Positions 26,497 through 35,249 of a stretch of 64,000 bases of DNA are shown in pieces. Source of the stretch: DAMCZI01 sp032095175 (GTDB taxonomy: Bacteria; Bacillota; Clostridia; Clostridiales; Caloramatoraceae); contig DAMCZI010000014.1 of the NCBI GenBank assembly GCA_032095175.1, positions 47,326-111,325 of the forward strand, read 5' to 3'. Every line of letters begins with the position of its first letter. Within the stretch, counting starts at the first letter, position 1. The notes under the pieces were generated by a model that was given only the letters and a program-made list of their open reading frames with translations, searched no databases and was not told where the DNA came from. The translations under genes were made by a program, and so were the position numbers.

Positions 26497-26524
26497 TAGT
26501 ATCCCTCCTCTTTAATGGGATAAT

Positions 26525-26650
26525 TCAACTAATATCATTATTTAAGTAATAATCAATCATTCTCTTATAAGAAATAAAATTAATTTTACCATTTAAAATT
26601 GGTGTTATAAGTGAAATATAAACACCTTGTATTTTTATATTAACCTCCCA
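26525..26650 (-). pseudogene. 5' remnant of a dapA-like gene
   Basis: The sequence matches the first ~40 codons and the ribosome site of the intact dapA-like gene at 28983-29852 (same GGGAGGTTAAT site, same frame through the INSYKR and DYYL region). The start codon is ATA instead of ATG, and the frame is shifted and cut after about 120 bp. It abuts the downstream part of the duplicated GNAT block. Confidence 0.75.
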
Positions 26651-26677
26651 GATAATATTATTAAATTAATAGAAACG

Positions 26678-27154
26678 CTATATATCTAGACGTGCAACCG
26701 CTTCACCTTCAACAAATTCCCCTGTTTCGATAAAGCCAAATGATGCATATAAGTTCTTTGCTACTACATTTTTAGGTTTATATGAGAGATAAACTGCCGA
26801 TGCTTTTCCCTGTGGAAAGGTTTTAATCAATTCAAGAGCTTTTGCAAATGCTTCTTTGCCATATCCTTTGCCTTGAAATTCATCGTCAATCATAAATCTG
26901 CAGATACCATAACATTCTTCATCACCATGATCATTTTCTTCTGCTGTATCATGGTACATCATAGTAAAACCTATTACTGTATCATCCTTATAAATAGCAT
27001 ATGTCATAGGCGGAAGTTCATCATTTAACAATGCAACATATGACTGTGCAAGACTGTACATGTTTGATGCTATAAAATCTTCCTGTTCTTCTTTGATTTT
27101 TAATCTTATGCATGCTTCCCAATTGTCCCAAGTTATTTTTCGTAATTCTATCAT
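26678..27154 (-). CDS. GNAT acetyltransferase, copy 1 of a duplicated gene
   Basis: 158 residues from the ATG at 27154 behind AAGGAGAA. GNAT motif A is visible as FMIDDEFQGKGYGKEAFAKA (Q/RxxGxG/A acetyl-CoA loop), motif B in NLYASFGFIETGE. By my reading of the two translations it differs from the copy at 37841-38317 at only five residues. It resembles spermidine/diamine N-acetyltransferases (DNWEACIRLKIKEEQ start), but the substrate is unproven. It is followed by a broken P-loop kinase gene, as in the other copy. Confidence 0.85.
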   Translation of the reverse strand: MIELRKITWDNWEACIRLKIKEEQEDFIASNMYSLAQSYVALLNDELPPMTYAIYKDDTVIGFTMMYHDTAEENDHGDEECYGICRFMIDDEFQGKGYGKEAFAKALELIKTFPQGKASAVYLSYKPKNVVAKNLYASFGFIETGEFVEGEAVARLDI

Positions 27155-27229
27155 ATGAATTTCTCCTTGTTTATAAAATACAAGCACTTAATAAGTTGAG
27201 CCTGTCCAAAGTGAACATAAAAATTAAAC

Positions 27230-27568
27230 TTATTTTACTTGGTTAAAACATTGATTCAAGAATGCATCAATATCTTTATTATTTCTTAAAGTAATAACTT
27301 TTTCTTGATATGAAGAGATTCTATCCTTTTATTTATCTTTTCCTAAATCATAATCCTTTGACCACTTCAGCATACATTTAAGCATCTCATATTTTGGACC
27401 ATAAATACATTTCTCAATACCAAGTCTCTGCTTTATCCAACGTTTAATTATTCTGTAATTCATTATTATTGTAGGAATTTCAAGTAAGACAATTATGTTT
27501 GCTTTAAATAACTTTTTTGCAAGTGTGGATTTGCCACTAAAAACTGAACCAACAATATATATCTTCAT
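27230..27568 (-). pseudogene. P-loop kinase gene, copy 1: internal deletion and nonsense codon
   Basis: It is the same family as 31486-31998 and 38393-38914. It keeps the start and Walker A (GSVFSGKST) but jumps from AKKLFKA directly to NIIVLLEIP, losing about 60 residues at what looks like an AAAGCA microhomology. A TTA codon has become TAA after GKDK (27329), leaving the rest (DRISSYQEK... to 27230) untranslated. The upstream 120 bp is nearly identical to that of the copy at 31486. Confidence 0.85.
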
Positions 27569-27712
27569 ATTTTAATACATCCTATCTCATAATGAGCTTT
27601 ATTTTGTTTTGTTTAATGTTCAGTATAAGAAAAATTGTATTAACTCAACCACATATTATACTCACTTTTCTCCATCAGACAAGTTGGAATTTATCTATAT
27701 TTCAATTGTGAT

Positions 27713-28321
27713 TTATTTTATATAAGACATATCACTCATTTGCTTAATAAATCTTTTCCCATCAGCTGATTCATGCATAAAGCTAACGCCACCAGCAAAA
27801 CCAAATAATTCACCTTTATCAAGCATTTCAATATCCATAGCTAACCACATTGCATTGAATACACTTAGCAAATCGCCATGGGAAACAATAATTATATTCT
27901 CATGCTCATTGTTCATTATCTCATTAAAAAATGGTAATAACCTGTTCCATTCATCTCTTCTACTTTCTGCGTCTGAAAACATTTTATCATCTATAGATTT
28001 TTCTTGACATTCAATATTATCTTTCATCCATTTTACAGATTTCCCAACACATCTTCCAAGGTTTCTTTCTCTTAATTCTGTAGCTAAAATTGGAGTAATT
28101 CCTAAATGTTTTCCTACAATTTCAGCTGTATGCTTGGCTCTTAATAAATCTGAAGAATACATTATGTATTTTTTATCTTTTAACTGATTTAATAAATTTT
28201 TCCCTATATTATCTGCTTCTTGTATCCCCTGCTCTGATAAATCCCAATCAGTCCAAGAACCAACCATACCATTAGTATGATGAATAGACTGTGTATGTTG
28301 AATAGTTATGATATTTTTCAT
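27713..28321 (-). CDS. Histidine phosphatase family protein with atypical QHT motif
   Basis: 202 residues. The catalytic block reads ITIQHTQSIHHTNG instead of the usual RHG: His is kept, Arg and Gly are replaced. SSDLLRAKHTAEIV and IVSHGDLLSVF supply the other pocket residues. This IQHTQS variant forms a recognisable subfamily with SWTDWDLSEQG. Activity as a phosphatase is likely but the substrate is unknown. RBS AAGGGGG. Confidence 0.8.
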   Translation of the reverse strand: MKNIITIQHTQSIHHTNGMVGSWTDWDLSEQGIQEADNIGKNLLNQLKDKKYIMYSSDLLRAKHTAEIVGKHLGITPILATELRERNLGRCVGKSVKWMKDNIECQEKSIDDKMFSDAESRRDEWNRLLPFFNEIMNNEHENIIIVSHGDLLSVFNAMWLAMDIEMLDKGELFGFAGGVSFMHESADGKRFIKQMSDMSYIK

Positions 28322-28387
28322 TTATTTATCCCCCTTTGCTCTTTATAATTCTTAAATACATTTTTTCGCTAAATTAGAATTTAACTA

Positions 28388-28945
28388 CTACTTCTTGCTG
28401 GTTTTCTTATTAAGTTTTAACACAATATTTCGCTTCGCTGCCATAGTTTTAAACAGGTTTGCTACAAATGTAGCTTTTTCTTTTAGTGATAGATTGTCCA
28501 ATTCTGTTTCAGTTGCAATTTGTTCCACTATGGATTTTACATCTTGCAGTTCCAAAAGATTAACAGCTATGCAGAAAAAACTCTTTCGCCGCCCATCGTT
28601 GTAGTTTGCCAATAAATATATTAAAATTTCTATTTTTTCAGCAAGTTCAGATTGGTAGGAGCCTATTCCTATTTTCTTGACTTTCTCAAAATCCTTCAAC
28701 TGATTGCGATGAGTAATAAAGGAGTCAAACACATCTATACCATCATATTTTTTACAAGGATACTCATCACACAAATAGCAGTATTCAATTCCACCATGCT
28801 GTTGGCTGCACCTTGCAATTGCACATGGTTGGTTACCAGCTCCACCCCCACAACCAGGGCAATAATTATCCAAGTGCATTGAACACAGCCCACAATTTAA
28901 GCCACAAAGCGAAAATAAAGGATAGCACCTTTTGAAATTTTTCAT
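28388..28945 (-). CDS. DUF3795 cysteine-rich protein
   Basis: 185 residues. The N-terminal half carries a cysteine cluster (CGLNCGLCSMHLDNYCPGCG, CSQQHG, CYLCDEYPCKKY), which probably binds a metal or an Fe-S cluster. The C-terminal half is helical and basic (KLNKKTSKK end). RBS GGAGGT. The biological role of the family is unknown; two further members occur at 41408-42279. Confidence 0.8.
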   Translation of the reverse strand: MKNFKRCYPLFSLCGLNCGLCSMHLDNYCPGCGGGAGNQPCAIARCSQQHGGIEYCYLCDEYPCKKYDGIDVFDSFITHRNQLKDFEKVKKIGIGSYQSELAEKIEILIYLLANYNDGRRKSFFCIAVNLLELQDVKSIVEQIATETELDNLSLKEKATFVANLFKTMAAKRNIVLKLNKKTSKK

Positions 28946-28982
28946 TTATGTACCTCCTCTATTAAATTCCTATTTACAAAAT

Positions 28983-29852
28983 CTATTCTTCAAGCAAAAC
29001 ATTGTTAAGTCTATCTTTCAAATTATTCGTGATTTCAGTTAATGGTAATCTTACTTCAGCTGAATCAATAATTCCTAAGATTTTTAGACAGTATTTAATT
29101 GGTGCAGGATTAGGCTCTTCAAATAACATAGGAATAAATCTATATAGAGATTTCCATTTTTCAAGTGCTAATTGATGATTATTATTTTTTACAGCATTAT
29201 AGACGTCAATAAAATCTTTAGTATGCAAATGTGAAGAAGCCAATATTCCACCATCACCGCCAAGTGTAAGCGTGCTATAAAATAATGCATCTTCTCCTGT
29301 TAAAATAGAGAGATTTTTAGGTGGGTTCATAAGTAGATTCGTTGTTTGCTTTATATCCCCACAGGAATCTTTAAGAGCAACTATGTTTTTTAATTCCGCT
29401 AACTTATGAATAGTATCGTTTTCAATGTTTCTACCAGTTCTATAGGGTATATTGTATATGATAATATTTAAATCAGTTGCTTCTGAAATTTTTAAGAAGT
29501 GCTCATATATCCCCCTTTGATCAGGTCTATTATAATATGGGCATACTGATAGTATACCGTCTATCTTATACTTTTCTACTAATTTAAATTGATCAATAAC
29601 CTTGCTTGTGCAATTACCACCAACTCCTACAAAGATAGGAACACGATTATTACAATATTCAATAGTTTTTTCCAACATTTCTTCATATTCATATTCAGAA
29701 ATAGTTGGGCTTTCTCCAGTAGTAGCTAATGGGATAATTCCACTAATATCATTACTTAAGTAATAATCAATCATTCTTTTGTAAGAATTAAAATCAATTT
29801 TACCATTTAAAAATGGTGTTATAAATGGAATATAAACACCTTGTATTTTCAT
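28983..29852 (-). CDS. DapA-family aldolase (dihydrodipicolinate synthase / NAL type)
   Basis: 289 residues, TIM-barrel class I aldolase. PLATTGESPT is the pyruvate-binding TT motif (about 44), the Tyr lies in IIYNIPYRTGRN (about 131), and the Schiff-base Lys in VALKDSCGD (about 158). It could make tetrahydrodipicolinate precursors or act on another keto acid; the accessory setting argues against it being the only housekeeping dapA. RBS GGGAGGT. Two broken copies flank it (26525-26650, 33337-33610). Confidence 0.87.
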   Translation of the reverse strand: MKIQGVYIPFITPFLNGKIDFNSYKRMIDYYLSNDISGIIPLATTGESPTISEYEYEEMLEKTIEYCNNRVPIFVGVGGNCTSKVIDQFKLVEKYKIDGILSVCPYYNRPDQRGIYEHFLKISEATDLNIIIYNIPYRTGRNIENDTIHKLAELKNIVALKDSCGDIKQTTNLLMNPPKNLSILTGEDALFYSTLTLGGDGGILASSHLHTKDFIDVYNAVKNNNHQLALEKWKSLYRFIPMLFEEPNPAPIKYCLKILGIIDSAEVRLPLTEITNNLKDRLNNVLLEE

Positions 29853-29927
29853 ATTAACCTCCCAGAAAATAATTATTTTTAATTTTTGCTATGTTAAAGA
29901 ATATTACTGATATTACAGCAGACATTA

Positions 29928-30092
29928 TCGACTATTTTTCTTAAATACAAAAGTAAATCAGAAACTTTTATAAAATCCTCCAATTAAATTATTGGTTGAT
30001 TGAATGGATATTCACCTTTTTCCCATATAGTGTTCAACCTATCATCCACTCTAAAAATCTCCTTTATTTTTTTGATATATAATATAAGATTG
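29928..30092 (-). pseudogene. Truncated copy of the unknown gene at 20048-20596
   Basis: This stretch matches 20475-20640 almost base for base: the upstream AAAGGAGATTTTTAGAG, the start codon and about 45 codons (DDRLNTIWEKGEYPFNQPI-like). A frame change occurs at the former LEDF codons, where AAGAAAATA has become ATTAAAT. The rest of the gene is missing. Confidence 0.75.
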
Positions 30093-30132
30093 ACATGTCA
30101 TTACTTTAGTAATTATAAAGTAACGATAATCC

Positions 30133-30852
30133 TTAATTTATGAAGTAGAACGGATTATCGATATTCTTCACATTCCATATTTTTGTACACATTCGGAACA
30201 TTGCTTTTGCATGAATCCTATCGTGCCATATAAATCTTCTTAAAACCTTACTCAACGACCATTGTTCTCCATAACTACCGTCATAAACCTTGTTCTGTAA
30301 ATAATCATCTGTTTCTTCTATTCTTTGAATAGCTTGCATTCTGTTTTTCAAAATATCAGGCAAATTTTCTATAGCAATTCCAATTTCTCCAACATAATAG
30401 TTTGTCACATTATTCGTATGAAAGTACATTTCTCTTGCAGTCCGAGGAATTAAACCATAAAATGTTTTTCGTTCCATAAGACAGGTAGCATCTTTATCAG
30501 GAACCGATTCATATAATCTTAAAAAATCACATGCAGATTTTATTGTCAAACACTTCAATCTTTCATATTCCATTGGCATCAAACGCTTTCGTTCTATATC
30601 AAAAATAACGTCCGAATCTGCGTCACAAATATTAAGAGCACTCTCTTTCTCTTGTACAACATTAGTTTTGATTTGACCATCATTGATGATATCTATTTCT
30701 GCCCATTTGCAGTACTGCTCAATTTCATTTTGAAATTTTGCCAGTGCCTCATTTTGAGTCTTTCCTCTTACATATGCACCAGGAAAGCTTTCAGAATAAA
30801 TTAAATAACCATCCTTATTGAACTCCACAACTGCATTATTAATAATGTCCAT
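30133..30852 (-). CDS. HicB-like N-terminus joined to a DinB-like domain
   Basis: About 239 residues from the ATG at 30852 behind GGGAGGGG. Residues 1-50 (EFNKDGYLIYSESFPGAYVR, then GKTQNEALAKFQNEI) look like the HicB-type partial RNase H fold. The C-terminal half ends with EQWSLSKVLRRFIWHDRIHAKAMFRM, which resembles the metal-binding helix of DinB/YfiT proteins. No HicA toxin gene is adjacent, so an antitoxin role is doubtful. The combined product is uncharacterised to me. Confidence 0.6.
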   Translation of the reverse strand: MDIINNAVVEFNKDGYLIYSESFPGAYVRGKTQNEALAKFQNEIEQYCKWAEIDIINDGQIKTNVVQEKESALNICDADSDVIFDIERKRLMPMEYERLKCLTIKSACDFLRLYESVPDKDATCLMERKTFYGLIPRTAREMYFHTNNVTNYYVGEIGIAIENLPDILKNRMQAIQRIEETDDYLQNKVYDGSYGEQWSLSKVLRRFIWHDRIHAKAMFRMCTKIWNVKNIDNPFYFIN

Positions 30853-30901
30853 GCTTTCCCCTCCCAAGAAAAATATACATTATTCTTAGCTTACACTTTC
30901 C

Positions 30902-30928
30902 TACTGCTGTTCAACAATATAAGAATAA
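30902..30928. repeat. Recurring intergenic palindrome, site 2
   Basis: TACTGCTGTTCAACAATATA, followed by AGAATAA, lies 50 bp upstream of the 30852 start. It is one of at least ten related sites in the window with a TTGTTCAACAA-like core. Confidence 0.6.
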
Positions 30929-31074
30929 CACTCATTTACTTAATCCTATTAATCCTATTATTTTACCTTGTACTAATATACAAGGTTATTCCATTAATTA
31001 TATTAAGCATTGCAAGTAAAAAAAAACATAAGCGACCTTTGTTTTGATTTCCAATATTTTATCAATCCAACACA

Positions 31075-31455
31075 AAATGCATATATATAACTATTATTTT
31101 TGAAATAACATATTATTGTAATATTCCACAAATTTGTCGTTTTACCTTCTTTATCCTCATATTCAATCCATACATACACCAATTTTTAAATAATATATAT
31201 AAACTCAATAATGCTCTTTATTCCTTTTTTATTCAATTATTGAAAAATACAAAAGAGGCTATCATTTCATTAAAACATTAGTAAAAAATCTCTGAATCTA
31301 TATTAAAGAGAGTATAATTTAAAAGTTCTTAAAATTCTTTATAATAGTATAACGAATTTTCTATTAAGTAATAATTATAAAAAATAATATTATAAATAAA
31401 GACATAAAAAGCCTTGCGAAAATATGCGCAAGGCTTTTTTATGTAATAACTAGTT
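31075..31455. repeat. Duplication/deletion scar: activator upstream region fused to permease terminator
   Basis: From about 31075 to 31405 the sequence follows 21265-21565 (ATATTCCACAAATTTGT, CCATACATACACCAATTTTT, AATATTATAAATAAAG). At ATAAATAAAG it switches to the sequence after the permease stop (25817-25880), including ACATAAAAAGCCTTGCGAAA and the terminator. Both parents carry ATAAATAAAG or AATAAATAAAG at the switch point, so a microhomology deletion removed the roughly 4.2 kb between. No coding capacity is left. Confidence 0.85.
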
Positions 31456-31485
31456 TTATAAAAATATTAGTTAGCTTCATTTATC

Positions 31486-31998
31486 TCACTTAAGACATTG
31501 CTTCAGGAATACATCAATATCTTTATTATTTCTTAAAGTAATAACTTTATCTTGATATAAAGAGATTCTATCCTTTAATTTATCTTTTCCTAAATCATAA
31601 TCCTTTGCCCACTTCAGCATACATTTAAGCATCTCATATCGTGGATTATAAATACATTTCTCAATTCCAAGCCGCTGTTTTATCCAACGTTTAATTATTC
31701 TGTAATTCCTTATTTTTGTAGGAATTTCAAGTAAAACAATTATGTCTGCTTTACATAGCCCTTCTTCAAAACAAGGCCTCCCTACATCTTCAATAATCCA
31801 TTTTGGCTGTTGTATTATTGAATAAAACAACTTGTCCCTTTCTTCAACCTCTCTTTTACGATTGCCCCAAGAGCTTGATTTGTCGGGAATATGTACAACT
31901 TCATCAAGTGATTTATAAGGAATGTCTAATGCTTTAGATAACTTTTTTGCAAGTGTGGATTTACCACTAGAAACTGAACCAACAATATATATCTTCAT
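31486..31998 (-). CDS. Small P-loop kinase/ATPase (FlaR / adenylate-kinase-like), copy 2
   Basis: 170 residues. Walker A is GSVSSGKST at residues 7-15, IDIP/LDEVVHIPDK follows, then KWIIEDVGRPCFEEGLCKADIIVLLEIP with a Walker B-like strand, and RIIKRWIKQR as a lid-like arginine helix. This pattern matches nucleoside/adenylate-kinase-like proteins annotated as DNA topology modulation protein FlaR. The substrate is unknown. An intact sister lies at 38393-38914, a broken one at 27230-27568. Confidence 0.8.
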   Translation of the reverse strand: MKIYIVGSVSSGKSTLAKKLSKALDIPYKSLDEVVHIPDKSSSWGNRKREVEERDKLFYSIIQQPKWIIEDVGRPCFEEGLCKADIIVLLEIPTKIRNYRIIKRWIKQRLGIEKCIYNPRYEMLKCMLKWAKDYDLGKDKLKDRISLYQDKVITLRNNKDIDVFLKQCLK

Positions 31999-32120
31999 AT
32001 TTTAATACATCCTATCTCATAATGAGCTTTATTTTGTTTTGTTTAATGTTCAGTATAAGAAAAATTGTATTAACTCAACCACATATTATACTCACTTTTC
32101 TCCATCACACAAGTTGGAAT

Positions 32121-32651
32121 TTATGGCTTTATAAATTCGGAATTTAGAATAGCATATTCATAAGTATCTTTCCATATAGGTTTACCTTCTTCATCCTTAA
32201 AGAAAAATATATTCTGAAGCAGCATCCCTTCCCTTCTCATGCCAACTCGTTCAAGCAGTTTCCATGATTGAAGATTTTTAGGGTCACATTGTGCAATAAT
32301 CCTTCTTGCTCCTAGGGTAGAAAATGCATATTTCATTAGTGCAATCAGACTTTCTGTAGCATATCCATTCCCCCAGTATTTTTCATTGAAAATGTAGCCA
32401 ACTTCCCATGTTTCAAAATCTCCCTTTACAAAATATAAGTTGCCTATCAATTTCCCATTTTTCAAACATATAGCAAGAAATTTCTCATCACTTTCTCGTC
32501 TTTTTGCTTCACTATAAGCTTCATCTTTTGTAAAAGGCTTAAATGGCTCAAATTCCAGTACTTTGGGACTAGAAAAGTATTCATATAAATCTTCACCATC
32601 ATTTTCTGAAAATCTTCTTATTATCAATCGCTCTGTACTTAATTCTATCAT
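32121..32651 (-). CDS. GNAT acetyltransferase, RimJ/RimL type
   Basis: About 176 residues from the ATG at 32651 behind GGAGGGG. IELSTERLIIRRFSENDGEDLYEYF is the standard RimJ/RimL opening. GYIFNEKYWGNGYATESLIALM is the acetyl-CoA loop, and NLQSWKLLERVGMRREG the motif B region. The target may be a protein N-terminus or an aminoglycoside-like small molecule; it cannot be decided. Confidence 0.85.
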   Translation of the reverse strand: MIELSTERLIIRRFSENDGEDLYEYFSSPKVLEFEPFKPFTKDEAYSEAKRRESDEKFLAICLKNGKLIGNLYFVKGDFETWEVGYIFNEKYWGNGYATESLIALMKYAFSTLGARRIIAQCDPKNLQSWKLLERVGMRREGMLLQNIFFFKDEEGKPIWKDTYEYAILNSEFIKP

Positions 32652-32709
32652 GTTTCCCCTCCACAAATTAGAATTTGTCAGCTTAATATATCGCTTATTT
32701 TGAAAAGTA

Positions 32710-33300
32710 TTACTTTAACCGCTTCCTCATGACAAGCCCTTGTTCAGTCTCAAAAGACACATCAAATCCACTTTTTTTATACATCTCAAAATAGCCGCCA
32801 AAATCTGATGATTGATAACTAGATTCTTTGTATGGGTATGCCTCCACAAAGTCAAATCCATCCTGGACCGCATCCTTACACACACGCTCCAATAGCAGTG
32901 TGGCAATGCCTTTTCTTTTCATCTCCGGCGCAATCACAAAACAAAATATGGATTTTACCTTTATGCCCGTGTTAGATTCCTCTAAAGGTACATAATCCAT
33001 AAATCTTCGCCAACTAGCGCATTTCAAACAATCTGATTTCGTATTTGCGTTGCACCATCCAACGACCGTATCACCACTATAAACGAGATAACCTTGAATG
33101 TTATTGCCTTTAACATATTGTAAGGCACATTCTCTTCTTTTCTCTACTGTTGAAAGATCTTTGCCCTCATAATCATCGTTACACCAACACACACAATAAC
33201 ATTTATGCTCGTCCACATTGTTATCGTGTGGCGTAGTGTCAAAAAAATGCACGTAATCTTCTGCAAGCTCTGGTATTAACTTGCGTATCTCAATATCCAT
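32710..33300 (-). CDS. GNAT acetyltransferase with cysteine-rich insert
   Basis: 196 residues. IEIRKLIPELAEDYVHFFD opens the domain, CYCVCWCND gives a local cysteine cluster, and FCFVIAPEMKRKGIATLLLE is the acetyl-CoA-binding loop. The end MYKKSGFDVSFETEQGLVMRKRLK is typical. This subgroup (CYCVCWCND-type) is frequent in Firmicutes; the substrate is unknown. Confidence 0.82.
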   Translation of the reverse strand: MDIEIRKLIPELAEDYVHFFDTTPHDNNVDEHKCYCVCWCNDDYEGKDLSTVEKRRECALQYVKGNNIQGYLVYSGDTVVGWCNANTKSDCLKCASWRRFMDYVPLEESNTGIKVKSIFCFVIAPEMKRKGIATLLLERVCKDAVQDGFDFVEAYPYKESSYQSSDFGGYFEMYKKSGFDVSFETEQGLVMRKRLK

Positions 33301-33336
33301 TCATTTACCTCCAGTAATATGAATAATTTACAATTC

Positions 33337-33610
33337 AAATTCCTATTTACAAAATCTATTCTTCAAGCAAAACATTGTTTAGTCTATCCTTCAAATTACA
33401 ATATTCAATAGTTTTTTCCAATATTTCTTCATATTCATACTTAGAAATAGTTGGACTCCCTCCAGTAGTAGCTAAGGGGATAATTCCATCAATATCATTA
33501 CTTAAGTAATAATCAATCATTCTTTTGTAAGAATTAAAATCAATTTTATCATTTAAAATGGTGTTATAAGTGGAATATAAACACCTTGTATTTTCATATT
33601 AACCTCCCAA
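33337..33610 (-). pseudogene. dapA-like gene with large internal deletion
   Basis: It carries the last ~16 codons of the dapA-like gene (NLKDRLNNVLLEE region) fused directly to the first ~75 codons (through EYEEILEKTIEYCN), followed by the same ribosome site and upstream bases as at 29853-29925. About 590 bp of the middle is missing, and a 2-bp loss at FKMV shifts the frame near the start. It cannot encode an aldolase. Confidence 0.85.
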
Positions 33611-33727
33611 AAAATAATTATTTTTAATTTTGGCTATGTTAAAGAATATTACTGATATTACAACAATTATTAATGAAAGCTCATTCAAATTTATATTAAT
33701 TGTTATTTATAAAATATTCGATTTGTC

Positions 33728-34201
33728 CTACAATAAACCTTCAACATATTTGTGAAATTTATATGGAGATATTGATTTATAGTATTCCAAATCGAGTATT
33801 AATTCATCTCTATTCATTTCCCCTAATGATGGGTTGTAGTTCCAAATTACAAGAGGCCATATTTCATATAACTCATTGTTAACCTTCTCAAATACTGATA
33901 CATATTGTGGAAAGCGTTTGTCATAAATTGTTCTTTTACTTTTGTATTCCTCACTTCCATATGAAACAATCTTGGCGATTCCATGAATTTGCAATGTTCC
34001 AACACAAATTGCTACATATGGATTTTGTGATACATTCTTACATTTCAATGTATCTGAATAACTTCCAAAATACAGATGTAAATTTTCATCATATGCAAAG
34101 CAAACAGCAGAATTATCGGGATATCTACTATTTGTTGTTCCCAAGTAAAGGAGTTTCTCCTTTTCTAATATATTTATAATATTTTCCGAATTAAGTTCCA
34201 T
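33728..34201 (-). CDS. Pyridoxamine 5'-phosphate oxidase-family (FMN-binding split barrel) protein
   Basis: 157 residues. LYLGTTNSRYPDNSAVCFAYDENLHLYFGS is the split-barrel opening and KNPY/QNPYVAICVGTL the second strand pair. Family members bind FMN or F420 or act as general flavin reductases and can lend nitroimidazole tolerance. No partner gene is evident. Confidence 0.8.
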   Translation of the reverse strand: MELNSENIINILEKEKLLYLGTTNSRYPDNSAVCFAYDENLHLYFGSYSDTLKCKNVSQNPYVAICVGTLQIHGIAKIVSYGSEEYKSKRTIYDKRFPQYVSVFEKVNNELYEIWPLVIWNYNPSLGEMNRDELILDLEYYKSISPYKFHKYVEGLL

Positions 34202-34303
34202 ATCATAATCTCCATATTTTATTTATTTAAATAGCAGAGTCTTAATTTTTTAGGTTTAATAACTACAATAATAAAAACTGTGAATTATACTAATAATAGT
34301 TAA

Positions 34304-34984
34304 TTATCCAATATAGCCACCATGAAAAATACATTCATACACTTTTATATTTCTATAATAAATCTCTTCATGACCATGAAACCAATCAAATTCACCGCTT
34401 ACAATGCAATGATACTTATAGTCTCCATTTTGATATACCATAGGTCCGCGATATGGATGTTCTTTAGGCACCAACAATAACGCTTCTCTCAAAAATTCTC
34501 CTGAAAAACCTTCTGCAACAATTCGTCCAATATAGTTCATTGACCAAAATGGAATGTTATCATTCCATAATGCTTCTTCTCCAGCAAATTTTTCTCCACC
34601 TAAATAAGTATCAATATATTTAAAATTACCCTCAATATAATTCAAATCATGAGAATGAGGTCTTGAAGACGGAACTTCGTCACCTTTGCCTGCAAATGTT
34701 GCTTTTTTTGCCCTGCATAAAAAATCTATTACATCCTTATTCATACTATAATTTTCGCTTTTTTCTGAGGAAAAGCAGCAATTCTCATCAGAATCTTTAA
34801 CTAATTTATCAATGCTAACTTTAAACAAATTACTAAGGGCAATTAATTTGTCTATGTCAGGATATGATTGTCCTGCTTCCCATTTTGCAACTGCTTGTCT
34901 TGATATTCCAATGCTCTCAGCTAAGTTTTCTTGAGATAGCCCCTTTTCTTTTCTCAGTGTCTGTAGCTTTTGTTGAAAACTCAT
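34304..34984 (-). CDS. XRE-family regulator with DUF5680 domain
   Basis: About 226 residues from the ATG at 34984 behind GAGGTGATT. The N-terminal Cro/C1 helix-turn-helix is LRKEKGLSQENLAESIGISRQAVAKWEAG. From about 85 on, a second domain (FLCRAKKATFAGKGDEVPSS, YLGGEKFAGEE) matches DUF5680, often fused to this HTH. The domain may sense a small molecule. Targets are unknown; the downstream PNPOx gene is a candidate. Confidence 0.8.
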   Translation of the reverse strand: MSFQQKLQTLRKEKGLSQENLAESIGISRQAVAKWEAGQSYPDIDKLIALSNLFKVSIDKLVKDSDENCCFSSEKSENYSMNKDVIDFLCRAKKATFAGKGDEVPSSRPHSHDLNYIEGNFKYIDTYLGGEKFAGEEALWNDNIPFWSMNYIGRIVAEGFSGEFLREALLLVPKEHPYRGPMVYQNGDYKYHCIVSGEFDWFHGHEEIYYRNIKVYECIFHGGYIG

Positions 34985-35210
34985 TTCAATCACCTCAAAT
35001 TAAGTATACTAAGGAGGGAAATAAATAACTACCAAGTAATCATAACAATTTTGTCAACCAATAGTTGCGTTTTAACTTTTCTATAACATATTATATATAT
35101 ATATCAGATACCTATAAGGTCTTTACATTCAATAACTATAGCCTTTTCTATCCCTTTAAATGTAAACCTGATGTATTGATAATAACCTAATATAATTTTG
35201 TAAATAATAT

Positions 35211-35240
35211 TCTACTGTTCTTCAACAATATCAGGAAAAA
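35211..35240. repeat. Recurring intergenic palindrome, site 3
   Basis: TCTACTGTTCTTCAACAATA, followed by TCAGGAAAA, just past the stop of the 35250-35552 gene. Same core as the other sites with one inserted base. Confidence 0.5.
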
Positions 35241-35249
35241 ATAAACCTG

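Noticed and set aside
30133..30852. HicAB toxin-antitoxin system
   Set aside because: No small HicA-like gene lies on either side, and the protein continues into an unrelated C-terminal domain.
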